DNA of 64,000 nt, taken from contig OZ024879.1 of NCBI GenBank assembly GCA_964017185.1, positions 43,841,883 to 43,905,882 on the forward strand, in the 5' to 3' direction. Every line of letters starts with the position of its first letter. Positions within the stretch are counted from its first letter, which is position 1. The notes beneath the pieces were generated by a model. It saw nothing but the letters and a program-made list of their open reading frames with translations. It made no database searches and was not told where the DNA came from. The translations under genes were made by a program, and so were the position numbers. Source of the stretch: Rugalucina vietnamica (lineage: Eukaryota > Mollusca > Bivalvia > Lucinida > Lucinidae). This document shows, piece after piece, positions 31,783-41,783 of the stretch.

Positions 31783-34604
31783 GGAAGACCTACAAGTGTG
31801 AAAAACTTCACAAGGGCCTTAATTATTGTTTTCGTCTTGATATTCCTGAGTGGAATTGCTTCAGGAAAACGTGTTGAAGCACACATTATTGTCAAGAGAT
31901 ATTGACAACCTGATTTAGTCTTGGGTAACGGACCTACACAGTCAATGATAATCCTACTAAATGGTTCATCAAATGCAGGAATAGGCTGTAAATTAGCTTT
32001 TGGAATAGTCTGATTAGGTTTTCCTACCATTTGACAAGTGTGACAGGATTTACAATGTTGGGAAACATCAGATTTTAATCCTGGCCAGTAGAAATGCTTG
32101 AGAATTTTGTGGTAAGTCTTATTTATCCCTAAATGACCTGACATGGGAGTTTCATGGGCCAAGTTTAAGATTTCAGGACGATAAGCCTTAGGAACCACAA
32201 TTTGGTGATTTATGGTCCATTCGTCTTCCGCTGAAACATCAGGAGGACGCCATTTTCTCATTAAGATGTCAGTTTTGACATAAAAACAAACAGGAACCTG
32301 AGAAATTTCATTTTCATCTAAAGCCCGTTCAAATAAAGGCGAGATTTCAGGATCACTGTGTTGTTCTTGACAAAGTTGTGACCTTGACATTTGGTCGTGA
32401 CCTTGGTCAAAAATTGAAGGTGAAAGGTCATTGTCTGACCTTTGATTGTTGAAGTCAGTTTGACTTGAAGAAAGAGATTTTGAAATCTCATCATGAAAAG
32501 ACTGACCTATAAAAGTGTCAGTTAAGTCAATATCCTGTATCCCATCATTCAATTTGACTTTTTTTGCCATAGCCCTTGTAACGGCACATGAAGGGTAAAG
32601 ATCAGGAATTTCCTGCTCAATGGGATCAGGCAATTGATCCTCACAAGGTGTATTGGTCAAAAGTGGGTTTACCACAACCTTATCTCCGGCTAAGTCATTG
32701 CCTAATAGCAAGTGAACACCTTTAAAAGGTAAAGAAGGCCTAATACCTACAGCCACAGGACCAGAAACTAAGTCTGAAGACAAATAAATGTTATGGAGCG
32801 GTACATTAACAAATCCACACTCTACTCCCTGAATAAGGACACTTGTCCCAGTTGAAGTCTTCTCGGAAAAAGGCAGGGTATCTGCTAAAATAAGAGACTG
32901 AGAAGCTCCGGTATCTCGTAAGATTTTAATAGGGGTAGACTGGGCAGAATCACTAGTAAGTGACACAAAACCTTCTGATAAGAATGGTTCATAAATCTCC
33001 ATAATACAATCAGTCGCAGACGTTTTGGCCAAAATAGGATTTTCATCCTGAATAATCGACTGTGGTTTTGACCTTAAAGAAGTAAGACCTGTTGGTCTAG
33101 AATTATTTTGATTTTGTCTCTCTTTTCTTCTTTTCAAAGTTTCACATTCAGAAATGACGTGACCGTCACCTTTACAATAATTGCAAAACAGCCGGGGTGA
33201 GTATGAGGATCTTTGACCTTTGTTTTCACTAGTATCTTTATTTTTAGGATTATGTGAAGGACTGGAACTATCAGCTGTTAGTCCAGCTTGTGGTTGTGGA
33301 TTAGGTTGAGGAGAATATCTCTGTTGAGGGTTAAATGGTTTTGACTGAGGTGTATTAGGTTTAAATTGAGGATTAAAAGGTTTCTTGTAAGGCTTATTTA
33401 CAAAAGACACCTTATGAGTCAAAGCATAATCATCAGCTAATCGTGCTGCTACATCTAAAGTTTCTACTTCCCTTTCGTCAAGAAAAGATTTGACATCAGA
33501 GTGTATGCATCGTTTGAACTCTTCAACAAGCATGAGCTGTCTTAATTTTGCATGATCAGACTTTACATCCTTTGAAGAACACCACCTATCAAATAATTGC
33601 TCCTTAGTTCTAGCAAATTCTACATGGGTTTGATCATGTTCTTTCCTACAATTTCTGAATTTCTGCCTATAAGCTTCAGGTACTAACTCATAAGCCTTAA
33701 GAATCAGATTTTTGACTGTGTCATAATCTGAACTTTGATCAAGTGGAAGCTGAGTGTAAATTTCTCGAGCTTTACCAATAACAACACTCTGTAGAAGCAA
33801 GGTCCAATGCTCTTTTGGCCATTTCAAATTTTCTGCTACCTTCTCAAAATGTAAAAAGTACTTATCTACCTCTTTTTCTTGAAATGGAGGAACGAGCCTG
33901 ATATGCTTTGTAACATCAAATACTTTACTAGGATCAAAAGACACAGGAGGCATTGATTTACTGCTTAATTCAAGCTCTTTCATTTTAATATCATAATGCA
34001 TTCTTTCTTTTTCAAGTTCTATTTCTTTTAACATTTCTCTGTGTTTTTCCTTTTCTCGTTCTTCCATTTCCCTTTGCTTTGCATTTTCTCTTTCTTCCAC
34101 ATCTAATTTTTCTTTTAAAAGCCTTTCTTCTAACTCTCTTTGTTTTTCCGACTTTTCTCTTTCAAACTCTCTTTGTTTTTCTTTCTCTCTTTCTTCAAAT
34201 GCTAACTTTTCTTTTTGCATTCTTTCTTCCCTTTCAGCCTTATCTCTTGCAAGTTTTTCTTCCCTTTCTTCCTTATCTGCCCTTCTTTTTTCTTCAAACT
34301 CTAATCTTAATTTTTCCAGTTCAAGATGCCTTTTTAATTCTAACTCTTTCAACTGTATGTCGGTTTGTGAGACCATAATTAGAGATGTAGCTGAGGGTTC
34401 AAAAAATTCCTCATCAACAAGAAACTGAATGATAACATTCTTAATTTCACGTTTTAACATAGATGTTTTGACATCAGGTATGCTATAATGACTAGCAATG
34501 TCTAAAAGATCACTCTTTTTGGCCAAGTTTAACAACTCTTGAGAAGGCGCAGCAATGAAATCTTCAAGTTTGAATGACATGGTTGCTTTTTGCTGGTATG
34601 ACAA
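31783..34604 (-). CDS. Gmr1-like gag, protease and integrase N-terminal half
   Basis: A 945-residue frame from ATG 34,604, of which the last few residues and the stop at 31,767 come from the inserted tail. Order: helical N-terminus; a highly charged Glu/Lys/Arg coiled coil (residues 83-215); a SCAN-like capsid domain (about 245-395, with FEKVAENLKWPKEHW and EAYRQKFRNCRKE); a Pro/Asn/Gln-rich linker; one CCHC zinc knuckle (C474-C487, CNYCKGDGHVISEC); an aspartic protease (RDTGAS, D564); the integrase HHCC zinc module (H817 to C857); and the first catalytic aspartate D888 (IIIDCVGPLP). Capsid, maturation and integration roles are family knowledge. SCAN domains of vertebrates are thought to derive from such a gag. 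Confidence 0.85.
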
Positions 34605-34653
34605 ACAGTAAATATTGTTTCAAATTCAGAATAAACGGTGCACAAAATGTTCA

Positions 34654-34671
34654 ATCCCGGACGAGCCCCCA
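34654..34671 (-). promoter_or_regulatory. Primer binding site, tRNA-Pro type
   Basis: TGGGGGCTCGTCCGGGAT on the minus strand, 5 bases after the 5' LTR. This is the 18-base complement of the tRNA-Pro 3' end also used by murine gammaretroviruses. It marks the start of minus-strand DNA synthesis and fixes the orientation of the element. Confidence 0.85.
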
Positions 34672-34676
34672 AAATC

Positions 34677-35471
34677 TGTTACGACCTCGCGTAACTAGAC
34701 AGGTACAGCGAAAAACAACCAAGTAATTTAAACTTAACAGTATTTAATCAAACAAATAAATGCTGCAAATACATAAAAACAAACAAACAGATAAGTAAAT
34801 AAATAAATAAATAACTTACAAAGTTAATGTCAAATAAGTCCTTGTCCCTCAAATGTAAGTCCACAATCCAGTAACCAGAATATGAGCACATGTATATTTT
34901 AATCCACACAAAACACTAGTGAAACAACCAAAATTATATACTTTAAATCACTTCAAATTTCTGAATGCCTAAGACTGAATTGGGACCTATATTTATACAT
35001 CTAAGGAAATTCTCCAGGTTTCTAGAGAATGATATAATAAACTTTTCTCTAGAAAAGAAACGAACTAAACGAAAGTTCTTTTAAATTCTCCAAAGAGAAT
35101 TTAGAATTCTCCAGAGAGAATTCAAGGCCGCAACGACCATCAAGACTAAACGAGAGTCCACTAGACCCTTCGAGATCTCAGTATACATAGTCCAAATATA
35201 TTTTTAACTTATGGTAAAAAAAACACTAACTCCATTTTCATCTGGAATTATCCACAAAGTGCTCATAGAATTTTCTATACTTCTAAATTATATAACAGTG
35301 ATAAAAATAATCAATGACATTCTTCTACAAAGTTCTAGATAATAAATTGTAGAAACATAAAAAAGAAATATATATTAATTAATTGGGTTACTCCCCTTTG
35401 ATTATATATATATAAATTATAAGTAATAGCTTTAAAAAGAATCAATATTATTGAATCAATTATATATAACA
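34677..35471 (-). repeat. 5' LTR of the Gmr1-like element
   Basis: 795 bp, TG...CA ends with TGTTA / TAACA short inverted repeats, nearly identical to 28,605-29,399. It should hold the promoter reading leftwards into gag. Confidence 0.9.
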
Positions 35472-35475
35472 ATAT

Positions 35476-35593
35476 ATTGAACAAGAAGTCTTCAAAGTCT
35501 AGGAGGGTCATGCATATATTGTGTCCTTTTATATAATACACATTAAGGTGTTTTGTCATACTTTTTGCCCTTATGTCTTGATTGCAGTTAGTC
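35476..35593 (+). pseudogene. DIRS-like RNase H, remainder
   Basis: Directly after the ATAT duplication the frame goes on from LIYI with LNKKSSKSRRVMHILCPFI, the expected continuation of DIRS-type RNase H. It then meets stops near 35,535. No tyrosine recombinase or methyltransferase domain follows before the direct repeat at 35,594. Confidence 0.6.
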
Positions 35594-35785
35594 TTTGATA
35601 ATGCGTTTTAATTGAAGTATTTAAAATTAAAACCTTTCATCAAAGCTTACACTTGTTTGCTAAGAGTACAATGTCAGGAGTTATCTAACTTCTTTTCAAG
35701 CGCTCTGCAAATTTCAGAGGAACGGTGTTTTTATCAGTTTGATAATTTAGTTGTAAAATTTTTTTTAAATCTTTTTAAACCCACC
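35594..35785 (+). repeat. Direct repeat, right copy
   Basis: ATAATGCGTTTTAATTGAAG, AATGTCAGGAGTTATCTAAC, TTCTTTTCAAGCGCTCTGCA, AATTTCAGAGGAAC: same orientation as 18,587-18,765, with a 15-20-base insertion (ACTTGTTTGCTAAGAGT). 35,786-36,290 holds only a C-run at 36,060 and no recognised feature. Confidence 0.6.
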
Positions 35786-36294
35786 CTCACGCCAAATGAC
35801 ATTATTTCACCGGGGGGTTCAGATGGGAGAGAACGTGAGTATGTGATCGTCATAAATAGTTAGTGTTGCGGAGCGTAAATAACACAAAAATGCTAATCAG
35901 TTGTGCTATTATTGTGCAAGAACCTTTATACATGTATTTCCTTATGCAAAACATGTCACTTATTTTCAAAAGCAGGTTGTTTATGATATAAAGACCTAAG
36001 TTAAACATTTTATTGAGTTCATTAGTAGAATAGAACTATAGCTCAAAGGGTTAACTTGCCCCCCCCCCCCACCAAGCTAAAAAGAGATTTTTTATTTGCG
36101 TAAAACATTTGATATGGTACTATGTTAAGTTACTCTTGCTAAATGTAAACCTTTTTACAGATAATGAAAGCGAATTATATAAGCAGTAATGCTGATACTT
36201 GGATTCATTAGTCATTTGCAACCATGACACTCCTCACAGTTCCCCTTAATCCAATAATCTCCTCCCTTAACACAGCTATGGAACACATAGTTAG

Positions 36295-36512
36295 ATTAAG
36301 TCAATTTTCGATAAAAGTCGTGCGTATGCTGACGGTTGTACCAAGACGTTTGTCGAAGAGACATTTTATCAGGAGCATTTGTACACGCATACTGGTCAGG
36401 ACCCCTAGGCTATGATCATTGTCAGTCCTGCGTCGACAGGTTCATTATCCGGTATGGTCGCAACAGTCTCTACAAGCAATGTGTGCGACACATCATTTGG
36501 TGTGACGTTTGA
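36295..36512 (+). pseudogene. C2H2 zinc-finger fragment, broken
   Basis: The frame from 36,295 reads GCTKTFVEETFYQEHLYTHT then GQDP. From its cysteine at 36,337 the spacing is exactly C-x-K-x-F-x8-H-x3-H-TG-x2-P (histidines at 36,376 and 36,388), that is a C2H2 finger with a TGEKP-like linker. A TAG follows at 36,406, but in the next frame from 36,411 comes YDHCQSCVDRF, a C-x2-C-x3-F start of another finger, open to 36,512. The first cysteine of finger one is missing. Likely a decayed exon or processed copy of a zinc-finger gene, host or transposon-borne. Confidence 0.5.
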
Positions 36513-36577
36513 GGACAAGTTCCAAATTATTAATTTGGAGCTGATCACTTATGCCTTTTGCCCAACCATCAGGAAAA

Positions 36578-36815
36578 CATGTCCGTGAAGCGTCTACCCC
36601 TTTAAACCCCACTTTTATACAGAAAAACTGGGGTATGCAGGGGTATACCTATTTTCTTATTTTTGCTCCAAAACATAGATTGTAGGTACTCGTTAGAACC
36701 CATAATCTATGTTTTGAGCAAAAATAAGAAAAATATCAAAAAATTTCTACTGAAAATTTTCATTTTTTACAATTTAAAAAATCACAGAATTTTGTATGGG
36801 CATGTTTTCATAATG
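36578..36815 (+). mobile_element. MITE family B copy
   Basis: CAGGAAAACATGTCCGTGAA, CCCCACTTTTATACAG, CTTATTTTTGCTCCAAAAC, a shortened centre GGTACTCGTTAGAACCC, TGAGCAAAAATAAGAAAAAT, GGGCATGTTTTCATAATGG. Confidence 0.7.
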
Positions 36816-36890
36816 GTTCGCCAAAGAAAATATCTTAGCAGGAACCGTTTTGATCGAGTTATCAGGTATTGGGTGTCTATCTAGAATAAA

Positions 36891-37091
36891 ATGAGCCACC
36901 TCGTGGAAAAACCAACAATGTGGTTTCCGAACAGGTCCGACACAGTCATAGAAAAGAGCTAATAGCTTGAATTTTCGAATTTAAGTAGAAGAGGAACTGT
37001 AGTATCCGAGTAGCGAAAACAAAGGCGCTGATCAGCTTCGCCTTTGTTTTCGCCTATGCAGATTGTTGGTTTTCCCATGCGGTGGCTCAAA
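36891..37091 (+). mobile_element. MITE family A, near-complete copy
   Basis: TGAGCCACCTCGTGGAAAAA, CCAACAATGTGGTTTCCGAA, CAGGTCCGACACA, AAGTAGAAGAGGAACTG, CGCTGATCAGCTTCGCC, and TTGTTGGTTTTCCCATGCGG with a TGGCTCA end. Very close to 626-851 but with a shorter centre. It heads the second collinear segment. Confidence 0.75.
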
Positions 37092-37179
37092 TGAATAAAA
37101 TGATATTAAAAGGGTGACAGTTTAAATCAAATCGCATAAGGATTTTGTTTCGATTGACAAATTATATGAACGTTTTAGC

Positions 37180-37470
37180 GAGAGAACGTACAGATGCCTT
37201 AAAACATAGACTTTGATAACGAGTTAATCCTAAGATTGTCGGTGAGACAATGAGACAATTATAGGCATCTATTTCGCGATACTGTTGTCTGGAAAACATA
37301 CAAATCTGGAGTCTGACAAGAAATTGTGTCATTTAAAGTGACAGAATCTGAGAGTGACACCGGAAGAATTGTCAAGGTTAAAGACTCAATCCATTACTGC
37401 TGTCCATTACCGTGGCGGAAACGAATTGATTGACATATTAGCTGTCGTAAATATGTCAACTACTGTAAAG
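37180..37470 (+). repeat. Segment R1, second copy
   Basis: TGACAGAATCTGAGAGTGAC, ATCCATTACTGCTGTCCATT, ACCGTGGCGGAAACGAATTG: paralogue of 9,640-9,930. Confidence 0.65.
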
Positions 37471-37594
37471 TGCGGAGGAACTGAAGAGCGAAATGACTTG
37501 AGATTTCGAGTATAATTAAACCGTGATCACTTTCTTTGAACAAAAATGTTTTAGTCAAAGGTAAAATGTAGTGATCAGGTCTAGTGTTATCAGA

Positions 37595-37660
37595 ACTAAA
37601 ATGCCTTTAAGAGCAGGCAGTGAAAACATTAATGAGATAGTAGATGGGCCATACAAAATA
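37595..37660 (+). repeat. Family D fragment
   Basis: AAAATGCCTTTAAGAGCAG and ACATTAATGAGATAG, the start block of family D only. Confidence 0.4.
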
Positions 37661-37852
37661 CACATTCGTCAATAGGAACACATTCCTGAAACGGGCAGAA
37701 ATATAAAATCACCTATAGGCTTATTTTACAGTGCCGATTCAATTAAACGTGTTTTAACAATCACTTTGATTTTTAATTTCAAAGTCAGCAATAATTATAT
37801 TATGTAATAGGCATATGGAGCTGTACTTCCTCAGTAGTGTCAGTAATATAAA

Positions 37853-38250
37853 GGTAAACGTATAGGAAATGATAATGAAATAGCACAATCAGAAAAACAT
37901 CCCCACTCCAAAAACTGAGGTGGGGAAAAACTAAATTAACAAACAGGGACCAGCTGTTCAAAACTTCGTTAACGTCATCGTTAAGACCTCAACTCGCTAA
38001 GAAAATACCGACCACATAAGCAAATACACTGTTGTTTTTTGTTGACTATGTGTGAGAATGTTTTATCAACAAAATAAAAGTGTAGTTGTAATATTCATGT
38101 TTGAATATTGAACGAATCGTTAACTAATGATGTCGTAAATTTGAAACAACTGGGCACAGGTACATATACATATACTTTGAAAACCTATCGTAAGCCGAGT
38201 GAGCAGCTATTTTCCTTATAGGCGGTCACTCAGTTATACGTAACAAACTC
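37853..38250 (-). mobile_element. Penelope-like tail, reverse, split by a small MITE
   Basis: 37,853-37,947 has GCACAATCAGAAAAACATCC and CACTCCAAAAACTGAGGTGG. 38,156-38,250 continues with TAAGCCGAGTGAGCAGC, CCTTATAGGCGGTCACTCAG. The MITE between them restores the tail when removed. Confidence 0.65.
37948..38155. mobile_element. MITE, 208 bp, ACAGG target duplication
   Basis: Ends GACCAGCTGTTCAAAACTTC and, reversed, GCCCAGTTGTTTCAAATTTA, partly matching over about 35 bases including TTAA-containing stretches further in. ACAGG stands at 37,943-37,947 and 38,156-38,160, and the uninterrupted tail needs only one. Superfamily unknown. Confidence 0.65.
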
Positions 38251-38304
38251 AATATACAATATAAAAATACATATACCGGGAGTAAAAGTCTTGCTCATGG
38301 ACAC

Positions 38305-38575
38305 ATCCAATCATGATAACATTGCTGTGTAATGTTTACGACCATAAAACCCACTTTTATATAGTAAAAGTGGGGTTTGCAGGGGTAGTACCTATTAATC
38401 TTATTTTTGATCCAAAACATAGATTGTTGGTACTCGTGACAGTTCCAACGTGTACCCATGATCTATGTTTTGAGCAAAAACAAGAAAAATATCATTTTTT
38501 TTATTTTTCAGTGAAAATATTTTTAAAACCATTTTGTCCTGTATATTGCATGGGCGTGTTGTCGTAATGTAGAAA
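38305..38575 (+). mobile_element. MITE family B copy
   Basis: ACCCACTTTTATATAGTAAA, AGTGGGGTTTGCAGGGG, TTGATCCAAAACATAGATTG, CAACGTGTACCCATGATC, GAGCAAAAACAAGAAAAAT, GGGCGTGTTGTCGTAATG. Confidence 0.65.
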
Positions 38576-38714
38576 TTATGATTCGGAGTCTACAACTATG
38601 ACACCACGTTTACCTGTGTAGGTTTCTTTTCATTCTTTTCTAAAACACAGGACGGGACCTTAGTCTTAATATCATTTGGGATAAAAATTAACAGTAAGAC
38701 GTGAACCCAAACGT

Positions 38715-38990
38715 CGAGTTTTATCACATTACCAGGACAATGTTCATCGATTAAGTATTTTCAAGTCAGGCAAACAAAAATTCAACTTACTGTACTTAAT
38801 TATTGTTTTCTGTAATTGGCATGTTAGCAGACTGCTATAAAGTATACCATACTATACTGATGCTTCTAATCTTGTTTAATCGCGAGACAAATTATTCGCG
38901 GAAGTGTTGTCTCTTCAAATTTGTTTTCCGCTTAAAGAAACCCATTTGCCTAATATTTAGGCCATTCGGTGCAACATTAAAACCGACTTA
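38715..38990 (+). repeat. Segment R2, second copy
   Basis: TTTATCACATTACCAGGAC, TTAATTATTGTTTTCTG, CAAATTTGTTTTCCGCTTAA, CATTTGCCTAATATTTAGGC: paralogue of 12,546-12,838. 38,991-39,775 holds no recognised feature. Confidence 0.6.
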
Positions 38991-39775
38991 AGTTTACAAA
39001 CGCTAGGCTTGTATTTTAAGTTTTGTGTCAAATTCCTTGCATAATTATTCTGGGCATGCTAAATGGCAATCCAAATTCAGAATGTCGAGATACATAGGTT
39101 TACTAGCCGGATGACTACGCTGTTGAACAAGAGTTAGTCACCTTGCGCTTCATTCGTGTTTGAACATGCTGTTCTGTATTGTATTTTCTTGCATGTCTGG
39201 TGTCCGGATTTGAGCCTTCGCATGGGAAAACCAACAGAGCTTTCAAAACCAAGCATTTTGATATAATTTTGATGAAATTCGATGGTCCAATAAGAAAGTT
39301 ATGGGTAATTAAGAATGAAGTATGGACGGCCGCCATTTTGTTTTCTAGTTGAGGTTACAAAATTAGGATGCAATCAAAATTAAAGGCTTCCTTATTATAG
39401 AATATGTGCCAATTCGATTAACAGTATTGCCTGTTGCTAGAAATAAACAGCTATCAAAGTTTGATGCGAAAATATTCGGGAAAAAGTCATTTGATTTTTT
39501 CAGTTTTAGTTTAGACTCCATGCATTACCAAACGTAGACTCCTGGCGGCCATTTTGAATATTTTCAAATTGCTATTATTTATCTATCTCTCAGGCGATTT
39601 TTAAAAATCTTTCTCCAGAATGTATAACTAGCTGACCCCAATACTTGAAGAAGTATTTACTATAATTGGGTTAGATGGTCATTTTAATTTTACGCCCATA
39701 AAATCATTTTTGCATGTTAAAATAACAAAATTCATGGTTTTGAAAGCTCTTCAATTAGAAGTACATATTGAAAAA

Positions 39776-39875
39776 GGGTGCCAAAACATTTTAAGCTGTT
39801 ACTGCGAAGCTGACCTGCGCCTTTGTTTTCGCCTAAGGATTTTGTTGGTTTTCTTATGCAGCGGCACATTTGTGA
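39776..39875 (+). repeat. MITE family A, right-end fragment
   Basis: TACTGCGAAGCTGACCTGCG, CCTTTGTTTTCGCCTAAGG, TTGTTGGTTTTCTTATGCAG. Confidence 0.5.
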
Positions 39876-39929
39876 TTTTCAATTTAATTGTACAAGATTT
39901 TGTGCCTTTTATTCCTATTCTACAATCGG

Positions 39930-40140
39930 CAAACTTAGGTTTCGCGAATAAACCTAGGATAGTAAACAACGACTGCTGTTTACATAAGTTTAATAAAAGA
40001 AAAGCAAGTCCATGAGGCATTTATAATTGACTTCCACGGGCATCAAAGCGTCTATAATCACACCAATAACATTACTTTTCGTATAATTACATTACTAAAC
40101 ACAATTTACTGAAATCAACACCCCAATTATAGCTCATCAT
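39930..40140 (+). repeat. Segment R3, second copy
   Basis: ATAAACCTAGGATAGTAAAC, GGGCATCAAAGCGTCTATAA, TAAACACAATTTACTGAAAT, CACCCCAATTATAG: paralogue of 14,600-14,870. Confidence 0.5.
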
Positions 40141-40479
40141 GGAATATTACTTGTGATTAACCCTGAATCCAATCCATAGAATATTACCTGCCATTGGCAA
40201 TTTTAAGATTCTTGCAAATAATGACCCAACTCAGCCAGTTCTATAACTTGTCGATAAAGTTGTGTGCATTACTTTGAAGACTATGTTTGTGCTTGCATAT
40301 TCTAAACAGTATTTTTATTCAATTGGATGGATATAATTTTTTGTCGCAAAAATAAGAACACAATAACAGCAACCGCACTGAAAGGTACTTGACACCAATA
40401 ACGTACGTCTAAGTATGATTGTACGTCTAAGTATCACCAAAGTCGAGAATGTAATAACCTTGGAACAATATTCAGTTGC

Positions 40480-40705
40480 TTCAAAAGTGTACGTCTTAAC
40501 TCATATAAGTATGGCGTCCTATTTATGGGACAAAGGCAAACAGTAAAGTCCCGAATTTGACGCCGCAAAACGTGGCATCCCTTTTGGGACAATACTATTT
40601 GCTTAAATAAATGGAATAGAAAAAAATGGAATTTGAAATTTAAATCACTCCTGTGGCCCCTTAAATGAAGGTGCACTCACCCTACAATCGTCATGTATGG
40701 GTTTA
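40480..40705 (+). repeat. Family F repeat, diverged copy
   Basis: ATGGCGTCCTATTTATGGGA, AAAGTCCCGAATTTGACGCC, GCATCCCTTTTGGGAC, CACTCCTGTGGCCCCTTAAA; counterpart of 5,945-6,235. Confidence 0.5.
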
Positions 40706-40839
40706 AGTGGTAAAACATTTCTGAATCTGACAGATAATTATCTTATTTATTTTCAAAAACTTATTTACGTCTAGAATTTCACTATTTATTTTCAGCAATG
40801 TAAACAAGCTTTTAGTACATATTGCACTTACGAGTTTAA

Positions 40840-41783
40840 GGATGTTCGCTGCCAATGAAAAAGTATTCAAACTTTTTTTTCTAACCACTCTTTTTTGATT
40901 CCAAAATACAACACAAGACTTTTGAAACCAAAATAAATATAGCGTAGTGTGCATTTTTTCAAACTACAGTCCTCTGAATGAGACCTCTGAGCACCATGTT
41001 TTAAATTTGGTAAAATTAATTTATTTTTTAACTCTTTGAAACATACCTGTCTTGAACAAAAATACACTTAGAATGCTTTCAAAAGTCATAATATTTATGT
41101 AACGCAGACTATTTTGGACCAAAAGCATAGAAAAATTTGCAACTTGAAGTGGATGACAAAATTTTACGATTCCTTTTCAAACCCTACCCCCATACTTCAA
41201 AAGTCGGAAAAAATCAATATTTTGAAATGTGCCAAACCCATATTTGTTGATTCAAACTTTTTCTTGTATTTTCACACAGCATAGAACCTGGTAATGTTGT
41301 TTGAATAAAAGAAAGAAATATATAGGGTAGCGAGCATATAAGAGAGAGCCAACAACTTGAAAATCGCCATTTTCAGCCTTTCTTCGGCTGTTTTGTTTCT
41401 AAAAGACCATTTCATAAAGCCACCTAAAATTTTAAAACCAGCACACCAAAGACACAACGAATGACTTAGAAGACCATATACACATATACTACTGCTAAAG
41501 TTAACATCGAACTAGTGCAATTAATTTGAAGATGGGTAATATTCAAGTTTAATCTACCCTACCCCTAAATTTTACTGGCAGCTAAAATTTTCTGAAAAGT
41601 TGCAGAAAATGGGGTGAAAAAATGAAGTTTCTTAGATTGACAATTTTCATGGCTCATTCAATGCATATCATCAATATGTATCCAAATATAAAATATTAGG
41701 AAAATATCTGCAACCGTTTACGAGATATTCAAGAAAAGAAAAACCGGAAGTTCCGAAATGTCAAATGTTAGCAGCGAACATCC
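40840..41783. mobile_element. Non-autonomous DNA transposon, TTAA target, 944 bp
   Basis: The ends GGATGTTCGCTGC and GCAGCGAACATCC are perfect inverted repeats, each flanked by TTAA (40,836-40,839 and 41,784-41,787). The interior is AT-rich with no transposase frame. TTAA duplication points to piggyBac- or Kolobok-type mobilisation; the ends alone do not decide. 41,788-42,040 shows nothing. Confidence 0.8.

Larger units (their letters stand above)
28605..35471 (-). mobile_element. Gmr1-like LTR retrotransposon (Gypsy enzymes, integrase before RT)
   Basis: 6,867 bp with two 795-bp LTRs (28,605-29,399; 34,677-35,471) that begin TGTTACGACC and end TATATAACA, flanked by ATAT at 28,601-28,604 and 35,472-35,475. 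On the minus strand the order is gag, protease, integrase, reverse transcriptase, RNase H. Gypsy elements normally have integrase last; the reversed order with Gypsy-type RT is that of the Gmr1-like group. All parts are in one reading frame. It is a mobile element of the Metaviridae kind, with no envelope gene. LTRs differ at only a few sites, so it is recent, but a Penelope tail and a stop break it. Confidence 0.85.

Noticed and set aside
28601..35475. An envelope gene making the LTR element a retrovirus
   Set aside because: After RNase H only about 75 bases remain before the polypurine tract, and there is no room for an envelope frame.
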